Shown here one piece after another: positions 11,918 to 23,652 of a DNA stretch of 64,000 nt. The notes under the pieces were generated by a model. The model was not told where the DNA came from and made no database searches. It was given only the letters and a program-made list of their open reading frames with translations. The position numbers and the translations under genes were made by a program. The stretch spans positions 1,798,001 through 1,862,000 of the forward strand of contig JAPXFQ010000065.1 in assembly GCA_028564705.1 (NCBI GenBank), written 5' to 3'. Origin of the DNA: Apricaphanius iberus (lineage: Eukaryota > Chordata > Actinopteri > Cyprinodontiformes > Aphaniidae). Each line of letters starts with the position of its first letter. The first letter of the stretch is position 1.

Positions 11918-12112
11918 ATGTGTGCAACAGTACTGACCTGCCAGAGCTCGAGATTATCAGCTTATTGGAGGAGCAGCTGCCTGTCTACAAGCTGAGGGCC
12001 GACACCATCTTCGGTTATGATCAGGATGATTGGCTTCACACGCCACTCGTTGACCCCGACTCTTCCCTTGACCTTACCAATGAACAGATAGAGGAGACCT
12101 TCAAATACTTCT
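11918..12112 (+). CDS. trak1: trak1 exon 2 (HAP1-type acidic N-terminal block)
   Basis: The acceptor is CTTTGCAG at 11910-11917 and the donor is CT|GTAAGTTA at 12113. It enters and leaves in phase 1 (195 bp). It encodes VCNSTDLPELEIISLLEEQL followed by PVYKLRADTIFGYDQDDW, then LHTPLVDPDSSLDLTNEQIEETFKYF. This is the conserved start of the HAP1/Milton N-terminal domain shared by TRAK1, TRAK2 and HAP1. Only transcripts using first exon a or d can include it; transcripts from exons b and c skip it, as in known short-N-terminus TRAK1 isoforms. The open frame extends upstream through the acceptor to an ATG at 11845, but that stretch is intron-like. Confidence 0.93.
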
Positions 12113-14643
12113 GTAAGTTAAACTCTGTCAACTTAAAGGGCATTGTAATGACTAAATATAGAAAATTGTTGATTAAATTGATTTGAGTCAGAGAGATCTG
12201 TGACCTCCTCCTTTGATGGTCATCTTTCCACGAGTGTGGACACTGTTACCAAAACAAACACTCGATGCACATCCAACACCCAGGTTAATGTTTAGCTTTG
12301 TGTTGTGCCTCTGCACTTGACTTTTATGCATGTCTGCTTTTGTCTTATCAAACTGCCTCAGTATTGTCACTGTTTCAGCTGTATGACGCACACGCTCCAG
12401 CTTAGATATCCAGGAATCAATCAACAAAAGCAGGCTCAATAAACATGTGCCAACAGTGCATGCAGCAAACCAAGTGAATTGAAGTTTTTTTGTTCTTTCT
12501 CACCATTAATTATTCAGTTCTAATTGCTGTCTGCTTGGATAGTGACTAGCGGTAAAAAGTGGTTGCTTAAATTCGATTATGTGCCCCATTTTCAACCCCA
12601 GCTGAGAACTTAAACGTCACCTCTGTGCTCAATGTCTGCTGGGTAACTTTGGCTTGTGCAGGCATGAGTGACAACAATGTCAACCCCTTTGTCGAGTTTT
12701 TTGGTTTTCTACCATGCTTTTTTTGTTGTATTACCATTCCTGGCAGTCACAATCTGCAGTGAACGAAGGCTGCTTGTCAACCCAGACAGATGGTCTGGGT
12801 ATTACCAACCTAAGATGAATAAGCATTGCTGGACATATGGATGCCTGTTGGGTCACGAGGGTTAAGTGATCTCCAGCAGCATCGAACCAGATATAAAGAG
12901 TCATTAGTCTCATGTTTTTGTTTTGTTTTTTGTGTTGTCTTTTGTAATATAACCGAATCATTCTTTGAAACAGAATTCAGACAAAGTTTTAATAATATTT
13001 CCAATACTAATAATTACGGAGATCAAATTTTAAAACGTCATCTTTTATTGCCGAATGGCGTGAATGTGGCTTATCTCTGATATTTCCATTCCCAAAGCTA
13101 ACATGTTCCATTTTGACAACTCAGAAGCGTAAAGCTAAGTAATTATGCTGGACTCCATCCAGCCTCTCCCCATATCTGCTTAATCTCTTGCTCTTTCTCG
13201 CCCTCTCACAGCCTGAATGAACACAGACATAGAGCATAGAAAATGCCGTTTCAATTTAAATACCTTCTTCTGGCTTAATTTTAAACCTCAACAACACTGA
13301 TGATTAAGAACTTCCACTCAGTAAGGACATCTATTCTGAAGACTGTTTGTCAACCTGACTTTCTTCAGTAGGATGCGTTCACAGACCAGGGAAAAAAATA
13401 TAATTTCCCACTAACTAGTCATCTTTAGGTCTGATCGAGCTGTAAATCAACCAATTCCAGTCCCGACATTTATTGGTGCATCTCTAATAATAAAACATAT
13501 GCTTGTGTATATTAATCAGATAAAAGAAGTAATTTTATTGTAAATGTGATAATATCCCAAGAATTAATTTTACTGTGTCAAAACGGTGTAAAAAAAAAAA
13601 AAAGAACCACACAATATATTTAAAATCTAGGAAGTAAGTAAACCTGTACAAAATGCATAATATTAATAGAATTTCTGGTGTTTTTTTTGTCCATTCTCCT
13701 TCTGTAGTAGTCGAATTTACTCTAATATTGCATCAAGCTTGTTAGGAAAATGTCATTCATTATTAAATTTTCACACTGATATCACAAATGGTTCAGGCCT
13801 TTTAGCATTTAGCTTTAAATAATACAAGCTTTAAAATGTGTTAAACTCCATATAATCTTCCATCATGTTTGTGTTTCTCCACGGATTTATTTCAATGTTT
13901 TTTCTTTGACCATATCTCTTAATTGTGTTATTGACAAGCTTTTGCCTGTGGTACAGTAGTTTCATCACTCTTAAGGGGTTGACTGATCCGGCTGCTATTA
14001 ATGCCGGCTGATTTTGGGACTGCCACGTCACCACTGCCAACGCTGCACGGCTTTTCCTGCGAACAGCGTCTCCAGGCCGAGAGGCATTGGAGTCTGAGCC
14101 TGTCGCTATAGCAACCATTTAGAAGGACAAAGTAGAGGAAAGGAGGGAGCAAATGCTGACATGCAGCAGTGGGTGGGAGCTTACTAGGGATTCTTCCTCT
14201 TTTTTTATTGGCTGGAGGCTTCCTTAGAGCCCGCCCTTTCAGTGTTGTCATGGTTAGCATCACTTCTGCTGCAAAACCCGTGACCGCTGCTGCTGTTGCG
14301 TGGTCTCTCTTGCTCTCAGTATATTTATTGAGTCATTCTGAGAGATGCAGAGCTCCATGTGTGGGTCAATTGAGAGGTAGTGTTGTAAGAGAGAAGATAA
14401 CGGACAGCGTTTGACCTTAAGGGGATTGTATCACCTAGGAGTCAGACAAAGAAGGAAGAGGAACTAACATGAGGCTTTTAATGGATCTAAAGAGAAAAGG
14501 ATTTACATCTTTTGCTTTGGAGTGACTGAGGAAAACTGAAGAGAGAAAAGGAGACGACACACTAGAGGACAAGAGCAGACTTATAGAAGACTTTCTCCTG
14601 ATGGACCTAAACACAATAGTGATTTTTTTCTTTCTTCTGTCAG
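12113..14643. other. intron, hAT-like scrap and candidate promoter for exon b
   Basis: From about 13440 to 13490 the minus strand begins TTAGAGATGCACCAATAAAT, resembling a hAT-type terminus also seen near 345 and 32235. At 14204-14211 an inverted CCAAT box (ATTGGCTG) sits in a GC-richer stretch; TATATTTA follows at 14320 and a perfect AP-1-type site TGAGTCA lies at 14329-14335. These could form the promoter of first exon b. A strong pyrimidine tract and acceptor end at 14643. Confidence 0.35.
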
Positions 14644-14952
14644 CTGATGACGCAGCCAACATGCTGTGGAATGAGACACTAAAATGATAACAGATATCCA
14701 AGATATAAAACTTAATACACAAACGAGCTGAAATGATATATGATGAGAACAAGAGGATCTGTCCTAACAGAATGTGGCCACTGCTAACCACTGAGCATGG
14801 GGAGAGCAGAAATGACTGATTGACACTATCTGTAGTTGTAAAACTGACTGACAGCTGAACTCATTTAACCATGCTTGGATGTTGGACATACCAAAGATGA
14901 TGGGGCTAGATATGTTGGGACACTGGTGCGTCTTCCTACCAGAGCAGTGAGG

Positions 14953-15040
14953 ATGAAGAGACGCAGCCACACCAGAGGCCAGAGGTTTGTCAAGGCCGAC
15001 TACTATGAACTGGACTGGTACTATGAAGAGTGTACTGATG
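14953..15040 (+). CDS. trak1: trak1 alternative first coding exon b
   Basis: From ATG 14953 the frame gives MKRRSHTRGQRFVKADYYEL, then DWYYEECTD and one G before the donor GTAAGAAC at 15041. The phase is 1, so joining to exon 3 gives ECTD-VLCADRVGQM. The block ADYYELDWYYEEC matches, as I remember it, an alternative mammalian TRAK1 N-terminus, which implies conservation of this promoter across bony vertebrates. The frame is open further upstream to ATG 14875, so the start could be there, but only the last 20 or so codons look conserved. A strong acceptor (polypyrimidine then CAG) at 14643 suggests that the exon may begin at 14644 with 5' UTR. Confidence 0.82.
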
Positions 15041-18000
15041 GTAAGAACCAATCACAGTGTACTTTAGAGTCGTTAAAGGTCCATTTAGTATAGTTATACA
15101 GCACTAATTCACAACAAATATCTCAAGGCACTGCGAGACAAACGGATCAAACTCAAATTGAGAAATGTATAATCAAACCGTGCAGAGTTGCAGTAAACTG
15201 TAGAGCATTCTTTAGCCAGTTATTAAGTTAGGATTTTTTTAAGATGCAGATTTCTTTTAATGTCAAGACGTGCACACATCAACATTTTGCATCCAATTTA
15301 TAAAGTCCAGACTGCAAACCTTTTACTTCCTGATATTGATTTTGGCCAATTTCTCTTTAAGAACTAAAATATCAGAAAATGGGGGGATGATGGGTTTTCT
15401 AGTCGAGGAAACCTGGCTGATTATATTGAGTTATAGACTTGCAAAATTCTTTTCTTCTGGACTCTGTGTGAATATCCAAGAGAGTATGGATCCTTACTTT
15501 TAATCTGAGAGTTCCTAAAGGCCAGCAACATTTCCAAATCCAACATGTTCCGTAACGGGCAAAGGTTGGAAAAACTGTAAATGCTAAAACAGAGCAACGT
15601 TAATGTACTCTGTACAGCCTTCCTGCTATCAGCTGAAAGCGTTTCTCTCCCACGGCCTGAAAACCCCCCGCAGATCTGTCTCAACATAGGATCAAAACCA
15701 GTTTCATTTCATTTGAAAAACAAGCAATAATGTAGTTGATTGTTGCAATAATAATGTAACTTGTCATGTTAATAAAATATAATTTTTCCCTTTTTGGCTT
15801 CCTTGCGAAATGTTTCACTAAATCTATTTCTGACCACTTGGTCAAGCTGAAAATTGTTTAATTTGGGTCAATAGCGGTTTCCTCTATCTCTAGTTATAAC
15901 ATAAGACATGATGTAGGTGTTACACATGGTAAGGCTTTAATATTTTGTTGTAAAACTGATTACAGTAGCAGTAAAAGAGAGATCTCCCCCTAAATATATG
16001 ACAACAAGAGCTAGCCGTGTCAGCAGTCAGGCTTCTCGTGAAGTTCACTATAAATAAAAGTACTAGAAAAGACAAACAGCTTGGAATTTTGAAGAGTTCA
16101 TCTGTTCGAAGAGGACAGATGGGGATATTTTTTAACGCAACTGTGTGGTTTTGCAGTATAAGTACAAAAAGACTTAAGTCGGGTGTTGCAGCCAGGATTA
16201 AAGCACCAGATCATTTACGGTGGTGCTGTTTCTTGCCACGATACAGATCTTCTGGCAGGACATGTTAAGACTTACCTTTTTAATAATCACAGCTTATACA
16301 AAATGCTGAGATCCCATCTGACTGGCTGATTAAAGAGCAGTTAATTGTTGCAGGAGAGCTATAATTTAGAGTTTTTGCCCCATAGGAGAGATGGAGGATT
16401 TCATGATAACCCACATAGCATGTGATTGTACTGCATTTTAATGCTTTTGTTCTCGTCTTAGTGACTTAAGAGAGTTTCACCCATTCCAAAATGTAAACAC
16501 AGCACTTATTTGGATGTGAAATCTCAGAAATTCCTTTTCTCCAACATATTCAGAAGCTTAAAGTGCCAGGACGAATACATATTTAAATGTTTTTACTGTT
16601 TTGATGGATTTCCTGGAAACAACGGTGCATTCAAGTAATTGAATGAAACAAAAACATGACTAACACGATGAGGGATAATTATGTAAAGGAATAACCAAGG
16701 AGGAAAATCTCTGTGAGGTGGTGTCGGTGCAAGAGAAGTATTTATGTAATGCACCAAGGTCTGTTACAACATCATGTAGTATATTATATTGCAGCCGCAC
16801 TGGTATGTGACCTGAGAGGGGATAATGATCCTGCAGATTGATCCAAGTGCTTGTGACTTGTCGAGGATGCCTGGGGGGGGGGGGGCTACATGACCAGGGG
16901 GGGCACCTGGTCATGTGACAGGTGGGACTAAGAGCAGCAGGTTGGAGCAATGATTAGTGTTTTACCAGACTGTGGCTCTGGCTGCATCTCCTGTCGCCAG
17001 CTTTGATCCGGCTCCGCTGCAGCTTGCAGTAACACGTGTCTGCCGGCCTGCTGCTCGTAACATGCTGTGCTACATTAATGCTTTATTTCTTTCACCTGAG
17101 ATCAAGCATGCTATGCACACAATATGCGCTCATGCAAACTTCTTCCGTTTTTAAATTCTGTAATCTACTTTCACATTTATTGTCAATCACTGGCGGATGG
17201 AGGAAGAAAATGATTAATTTCACGGCAGTGTTGCTCGTAAGGGATGCTCTAAACGTTACATAACTGTGTGAGACGGCTAAGCGCCTCTGCTATAAGACTT
17301 CATCTCCAGCTGTGTTATTCAACTCTCGTTACCAGCCAGGCTTTGGTTTCTGATGTTTGGTGTTTTGATTTTATCGGCTGCCAGAGGAGATTATTTTTGA
17401 TAAGTCTCCTCGTGGAGGCAGGAATAGCAGGCAGCTGGTTTTATTCTGAGCTCTGCAAGGGGAGGGAGCGGGGGGGGGGGGGAGTAGGTTGGCTTATATT
17501 TAGCTCAGTGATTTGCATGTGGCTCGAGTCCCTTTTTGTTAGCTGCAAATTGCAACACTGGATGTCGCTTTGAGAAGCCTTCAAAAGAACTGGTCCAAAT
17601 GAGCTGAAGCCTATCAGAACAAAGGCGTGGGAAAAAGGCTGATCTATTGTTCCCCTGGGAATGTGGGGGTTAGTTGGAAACACTCCGTACATGGGGTATC
17701 TTTTAAATAGTGTTTGGTTTAACTTTAAAGACTTATTAACCTTATTATTAAGAGGGTGTTTTATAAGAACTATTCTCAGATATTTATCCTACAGCAAATT
17801 CATTTTCACTCTTGCTGTTTGGAAATAAAGCAACAGTTTATATTTAAAAGGTTGGGTATTTTTATAAAATCATAACTTTTACAATTAAGCACAAAAGCAA
17901 GGATAAAAGAGAGACCGGTGGGCTGAGAAGGGTGAATGTGACCAGAAAAGCGATGAACAGTGTTTGTGGAGAAGGCCTTTGTTGTCGGCAGGACAACAGA

Positions 18001-18529
18001 GCTGTTCTGTGGGGCCAATGAGTGGAGTTACTCAGGCATGCAAGGTCCTGAGATGGAATCGTTGTTCGAAACTAATTACAACAATTTAAAGTATGAGCCA
18101 TCAGCCACGAACACGCGTTTTATTTGGTAAAACGGAAGTTAACATTTAATGTCTAAGGAAAAATCCCTCCCCTATTTTTTTTTTACTTTAAAAAAGGAAG
18201 AAGACATCGTTGAAATAATATGATTAGTATAAAGTTTTATTTATTCATTTATTTAAATGAAGCAATTAAAAAAATGAAGCATTCGTATTCAGCCCACTCA
18301 AGTAAATATTTTATGGAACCATCTATTCTGAAAGCCTTTTGGGTTATATTTCTATCAGCTTTACAAACCTAGAGACTGCAGTATTTGACTATTGTTCTCT
18401 AAAATAACTCCAAATCAGGCAGATCTGATGGAGAGGGTCGACTCTCGCCCGATGATCACTGGAGATTAAGCGGAATAGATAAAGGATGGATGAATAATTA
18501 TAACTATAAATTTCTGCCACTGATTATCA
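15041..18529. other. intron with LINE 3' end and a dispersed repeat
   Basis: At 15097-15135 the minus strand resembles a LINE 3' end (reverse of GCACTAATTCACAACAAAT), the same sequence as on the + strand at 31610-31660. At 15480-15690 is the best copy of the four-copy repeat. G-runs lie at 16873-16884 and 17470-17482. At 18455-18500 is a short scrap of the SINE present at 59397. Nothing coding was seen. Confidence 0.45.
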
Positions 18530-19230
18530 AGTGGATTAAAGTCTAGACTTTGACTGGGCAATTCTATCACACAAATGTACTAAACTCATCCTTTATAGCT
18601 GTGACTGGATGTTTTAAGGTTTGTGAGCCTTGAATCTTGAAAATCTTCCAATAGGCTACCTTTTATCTTTGCCGTTTGTTTAAAGTTAGGCCCAAAATCA
18701 TTCAGCAAATTTAAGTTTTTTCATTCATCCAAGAAGTTTGTTTTTGATGGGAATGAGACAGGCATCTCTTAGAAAATAATGAAACAATATAAGTGGAATA
18801 TAAGTTTTGAAAATTGCATGTTTCCTTTGGTATTTTGATGGTTTTTCCTTTGGGGTCACACCCATTTTTAGCTCCATGAACAAATTCTTTATCAGATTCG
18901 GGTCTCGACTTTAGCTCTATTAGCTTTATCAATTAAACTGTTTTCAACATTTCTTCTCCTTTCTGAAGAAAAGCACCCTCACAGTCTAATGCTGCCACCA
19001 CCATGCTGCACTGTGTGAAAACGTGTTGGAAGATGTAGATTTTTTTTGCTCCTCATAGCATTTTCTATGCAGGCCAAAGAGATGAATTTAGGACTTTTCT
19101 GATCAGAGCACCTTCTTACACATATTTGCCCTTTCCACTATATGTGATAATAAATCCTGCTCTAAAAGTTGTTCAACTCTCATTTTCCAGTCTTACTGCC
19201 ACTGACCAGCTGATTAGGATTAAGTTTTCA
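18530..19230 (-). mobile_element. degraded Tc1/mariner-type relic, copy B
   Basis: Shares with copies A and C the + strand order: TAAAGTCTAGACTTTGACTG (as in copy A at 10038), then TTTCTGAAGAAAAGC, then CTAATGCTGCCACCACCATG, then TTCTGATCAGAGCACCTTCT (as in copy C). The transposase frame is unreadable. Confidence 0.5.
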
Positions 19231-19639
19231 AAGGCACTGCTTGTTGTTTTAAACAGTGTTAATAAATGACAATATCCCTATTTGCAGGGATGCTGGCATT
19301 ATCAATGTTTGTTTAGTTAAACCATCTCCATGTACAAAAACACAGAATAAAGCTGGGGGAGGTTCAAACATTATCTGGAAGAGATGTTTATTGTGACAAA
19401 ATGACATGACTGTCTTGACTCTCTGTTGTTGGAAAGCAAACTTTTTTTTTTTTTTTTACACGACCAATCAACCTCAAATCTCTTTGGTGGAAAAGCCCTG
19501 TATTGCACACCTGCAGACCCTCCAAAGCATATCTGTCCGCCTAAACCAACAGGCAGGACAAGGACAGCATTTGTCAGCAAAGCAGCGGCTAGGCACGGGA
19601 TCGCTGTGCTTGTCCTGCAGAGATATTTCAAGTAGGAAC

Positions 19640-20090
19640 AACTTTTAGTCATGAGCTCAAAAATATGGATTTATCTACAAGGGGCAAGAAGATGTTGATT
19701 TAAAATCAACAAGAAGTCCCATTTTTACTGTGTCACAAGCTATCTAAGGGACAAGCAAACCGGTGCCAGAAAAGTCTCTGGTTGGATGAAATGACTAATT
19801 GAACTTTTCTCAAACAATCTAACCTTTAGCATGCAGTGAAACATGGTGGCGGCATCATGCTATGAGGGGTCTTTCTCTCATCAGCGATGAGGAAGCTGGT
19901 CAGAGTTCATGGGGAGATCCTGCTGGCTGTCTGGAAAATAAGAGTTCAGCTTCCAGCAGGACAACAAGCCACAATCATCTGGCTTAGATCTATGCATATT
20001 CATGGCCCACTCAGTCAGGAACTAAATGCAACAATCTGTAGCAAATAAATACATATTCATTCCAACAAATAAATATGCCCATTTTTTACT
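19640..20090 (+). mobile_element. degraded Tc1-type transposase relic, copy D, sense orientation
   Basis: The + strand contains GTGAAACATGGTGGCGGCAT then CATGCTATG, followed by GAGGAAGCTGGTCAGAGTTC and then AGCTTCCAGCAGGACAACAA. These correspond in order to the transposase blocks HGGGSIMLWG, the GKL(V)RV region and FQQDN (second catalytic Asp) of Tc1-like elements. Stops and frameshifts break the frame. It lies next to copy B in the opposite orientation. Confidence 0.5.
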
Positions 20091-21008
20091 CTTCACATTT
20101 CCTACCTACTGTGGGTTGGTTTGTCACTTAAAGTAGAGCAACACGTGAAATCTCACGAAAATAAGGCGGGGGGGGTTCTGCAAGGCAATATGTATGATAT
20201 GGTACATTGTGTTTTTGTGGCAATTCCATTGAACTCCACTGAAGGTAGTGTTGTGTTTTATGACATTGCTTCGTGTTTAGTGCAGCCAAATATTCTGTTG
20301 GAATGAGGTTACACTGAAAAGGTACTTCTGAATACGAAGGCCATGAAACAACAAGATCATCTGTTGATTATCTTTAATTGATTTAAGTGAAAAACATTTT
20401 TCAGATGGAAATGATTACCTCTTGAGCAAGCACTGCTGTAGGACAGAAACTGTCCTTTTTTACAGACTGGAAGAACCAGGCTGAGGGACGGTGGCTATTG
20501 TCTGCCTGAACCTGTTCTGTGGCTGGGGAAGGAAAAAAAGGAATGAGGACACGATTTAAAAGGAATGCATACTTTTAGATTTAGAAATACAACATATTAT
20601 CAAGACACAGGGAGACAGGAAAATGCTTTTTAGTGTGTCTAACTTGATAGTTTCCTCTGTGTTAGATACATGTAAAACCCTTTCACCTGTGGGGGTTTGT
20701 ATGTTTGGCCACACCCTGGAAACAGGTGGCTGTCACTGTTTGCCCTGCTCTAGTGTCTCCATGGAGGCAGGGCCGGGCCGTACCAAGGTGTGGTCACCTG
20801 AGAGGGGTTGTAAAGTCATTCACCTTCATTTTTAGCCCAAGTAAGAACCAGCACTGCACCACTCAAAAATGTCCTCCTTTACTTGCCTGAGTCTCTCCAC
20901 CATTTAAATAAAAATCTGCTCTTAGTGGATTATGAATTATATGAATTATGTTCTTTTAAATCCTCATTATCTGCTGTATTAATCTGTTTTAACCCAGTTT
21001 TCTAACTT
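20091..21008. other. intron upstream of first exon c, no exon seen
   Basis: Contains a short G-run near 20167 and a GC-rich stretch at 20690-20810. No repeat end or exon recognised. Confidence 0.4.
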
Positions 21009-21017
21009 TATATATAA
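21009..21017 (+). promoter_or_regulatory. candidate TATA box for first exon c
   Basis: TATATATAA followed by GGC lies about 320 bp upstream of ATG 21339. If used, transcription would begin near 21040, giving roughly 300 bases of 5' UTR with no splice signal required. This is a pattern match only. Confidence 0.3.
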
Positions 21018-21338
21018 GGCTCTCCGACAAAGCAGGGATGTGCCTCTCTACCCCGTGTCTGTGCCAAAGTAGAGCAGGCCGCAGACTGACCAGTCAGAGA
21101 AGAGAGGGGGAGGAGTTAAAGTGTCTGGTAGTCCCACCGACCTGTGATAGCTGATTCAACCCAGTAGCTGACACAAACACAGGGTTTCCTGTTAGGGAGG
21201 CAGCTACTTTGAGAAGGCAGCAGAAACTTGTATCTGTCAAACACACCCACAAAAATGTGCCGCGCACAGGTGGGCGACATGGCTCTGGCTCAGAGGAGAT
21301 TGTGGTTTACCGGTGGGCTGTAGTGCCAGTAGGGGAGG

Positions 21339-21558
21339 ATGGCTCTCTGCGTATCCGTCCATGAGGACGAGGTGGACTTCTCCAACCTGCAGGATCAGGA
21401 TGAGGAGTATGTTTGTTTGCCCATTCATGAAAGCACGAAGCGGGTGGAGGACGAAGGGGAGGAGGAGTTGGAACTTTTCTTTTTCTCCAGTCATGGAAGA
21501 TGCAAACAGGATGAGGAGAATGAAGAAATGGATGAAGAGCAGCAGATTCTTTGTGAAG
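21339..21558 (+). CDS. trak1: trak1 alternative first coding exon c (acidic)
   Basis: ATG 21339 opens 73 codons plus one G before the donor GTAGTT at 21559. The product starts MALCVSVHEDEVDFSNLQDQ and is strongly acidic (runs such as EDEGEEELEL and DEENEEMDEEQQ). Phase 1 joining to exon 3 gives QQILCE-VLCADRVGQM. A mammalian TRAK1 isoform has a similarly acidic first exon ending EE before VLCAERVGQM (from memory), so this is probably the fish counterpart. The full protein from this start would be 1102 residues; residue numbers in the entries below use it. The donor is weaker than those of the other exons. Confidence 0.8.
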
Positions 21559-22670
21559 GTAGTTGCTGGCTCTATTGTGGATGATGTGTATGATGTGATG
21601 ATGTGATGTTGTAAAGACCTTGATCATCAATAGTGGTCAGTTCTTGTTAAAAGAAATTCAGAACTTGTACTATGTACTGTAACATTTATTTTCTGTTTTG
21701 TTTTCTGAGGGAATCATGAAGTCATCTTGCAGGTGCATTCCCTCCAGCATGTTTTTGTCTCACACTGAACAGCTTGGTTCAGTCCCCTAACTAATGACAC
21801 GTTAGCCCCAGTTATTGTTAAAGTCATGGTTAAGATGGTTTTTAACCCAGATGAACCAGGAAATGGTGTATATGATACATCATTTTGTGTTACATGTTAA
21901 CATCACCAACATACTTTTCTTGGAGGATTGATTGATTAAAGCAACAAGAGCTCCTTCCTGTCTGATGCCGTCTTGTTTGCTGCTTAGACGGTTATTGTCC
22001 TCATCTATAACTCCACGCTGCAGATTTAATCAGTCTTTTTATAACTTGAAACATGCCATTATGTCTACATGAAAAATAATAGCATGACTTTATAAATAGA
22101 AATGCAACAGTCAATCAACAGGCGATCAACATTTTAAAATTTTTAGTTATCAGCAGGTCACCAGTGAGCCAGCCTCCCATTCCTTAAATCCATCAAAGCC
22201 GAGGACTCTGACCATTTTGGTTTTTGTAATCCATCAATCGACATGTACTTTTGTTACATTTCTCAGAGTTTAGTAAAAATCAAAGCACTGCGTGGAACAT
22301 ATACTTTAACGCATTCATGGGAATGATCCGTCCTTTTCATTTATGTTTATCTTAAAAATCTTATCTCTGATAAGTAATGTGCTTTACATTTTAATGTTCC
22401 TTGTAAAATAATTTGTAATTGGACAATTGGAAATTTGCTGAGGGGGAAAAAACCAGATTGTTGCATTGTTAATCTAAATATGGGTTAGCATCTTAAGTGT
22501 AGCTGCAACATAGGGTATGTCTTGTCAGATTACGTTGGACTCTATGCTGCTCTGGTTAATTTTTAGAAACAGTTGAGACCGATATTTACCCAAATCCATT
22601 AAGGAAACTGTATTTTGTGATATCCCGTTATCTTAGAGCCTGTCTGTTTACCAAATGTTGTTCACTATTG
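21559..22670. other. intron, no feature seen
   Basis: AT-rich intronic sequence between first exon c and the hAT-like element. No exon or RNA gene recognised. Confidence 0.4.
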
Positions 22671-23383
22671 CACTGGTTCCCAACCTGGAGTCTGGGACCC
22701 TTCAAGGGGGTTCCTAGTAGGACTGTGTTGAAAAAAAACTTGATAAACAGCGATTCTAAGAATTGATTAATACTTTACATTTTTTTTACATTGTTTAGCG
22801 TAATTTGCTCATTTTTTACAGCTCAAATGAAAATGTAAAAAATTGAGACAGCCGTTTAAAAGCTTAGTTCTGAAAGTGTCTGTACAGTTTTTCCCTGTTA
22901 AACTTTTACTCATTGTTAAATCATTGAATTACTAACATATAATTAAGATAACGGCTCAAAAAAAAAATTTTTTTTAGCACTGACCCATATCTATATTGAA
23001 CTTGATCAGTTATAATCAGATCTGATCGAATTGGACTGTGATAATAGATTCAGTCTCTAGAGAATCGGAATTAAATCGATTCTTTACATGTGAATTCAAT
23101 ACCCGGCCCTAGTTCCTAGAGAGCCCAAGAGGTTTGCACAGTCTGTCCTGAGGTTACCAAAATTGTATTTGTAAATATTACATTTATAAAAGCCAAAAGA
23201 CCAAGACAATTTTCTATATAACCTACTGTGTAAAACAAGGAATAAGATCAAAAACCCACATTTGCTGTTTAAGTTTTGCAAATAATTTTGTGTGTACATA
23301 GGTAGGAGTTGGGCTTGTGGGGTCCCAGGTTGTCTTGGACACAGGCAAGGCAGTCCTTAAGGAAAAACAGTTGGGGACCACTG
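22671..23383. mobile_element. hAT-like non-autonomous element
   Basis: The left end is CACTGGTTCCCAACCTGGAG; the right end reversed is CAGTGGTCCCCAACTG. These resemble the CAGTGGTTCxCAACCT termini of hAT/Charlie elements. Flanking octamers CACTATTG and CACTAAAT agree at five of eight positions, so the target duplication is eroded. The interior (about 22905-23112) is homologous to 49640-49815: both carry TCATTGAATTA, an ATAATTAAGATAACGGCT-like block, CCATATCTATAT, and GAATCGATT-type palindromes. Confidence 0.55.
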
Positions 23384-23388
23384 CACTA

Positions 23389-23645
23389 AATGGTAAATTG
23401 ACTGAATTTATATAGCTATTTTCTAGTCATACTGACCACCACTTTACACTGAAGCCACATTCACACATTCACACTCACATTCATACACCGATAGCCAACA
23501 TGGTTCGGTAGGACGATGTAGAATTTTTAGGGTTAAGTGCCTTGCCAAGGGGCACATCGGCATGTGACTGGAGGAAGCTGGAATCTAACCTACAACCCTC
23601 CGATTGCAAGCCAACTACTGTACCACTGAGCCACAGTCGCTCTCT
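23389..23645 (-). mobile_element. tRNA-derived SINE (minus strand)
   Basis: Read on the minus strand from 23641, the head contains an A-box (TGGCTCAGTGG) and a near-consensus B-box (GGTTAGATTCC) spaced as in a tRNA. It is followed by the body seen on the + strand as CTTGCCAAGGGGCACATCGG and a CACATTCACACTC tract. The heptamer TGCACTA flanks both sides (23382-23388 and 23646-23652), a possible short target duplication. It is inserted immediately beside the hAT-like element. Confidence 0.65.
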
Positions 23646-23652
23646 TGCACTA

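Noticed and set aside
11845..12112. Open frame from an ATG 73 bases upstream of exon 2, continuous with the exon
   Set aside because: The upstream part runs through a clear polypyrimidine tract and acceptor, and reads like intron (KKPIATEKITYGRLPCPSPFA); conserved protein begins exactly at the splice site.
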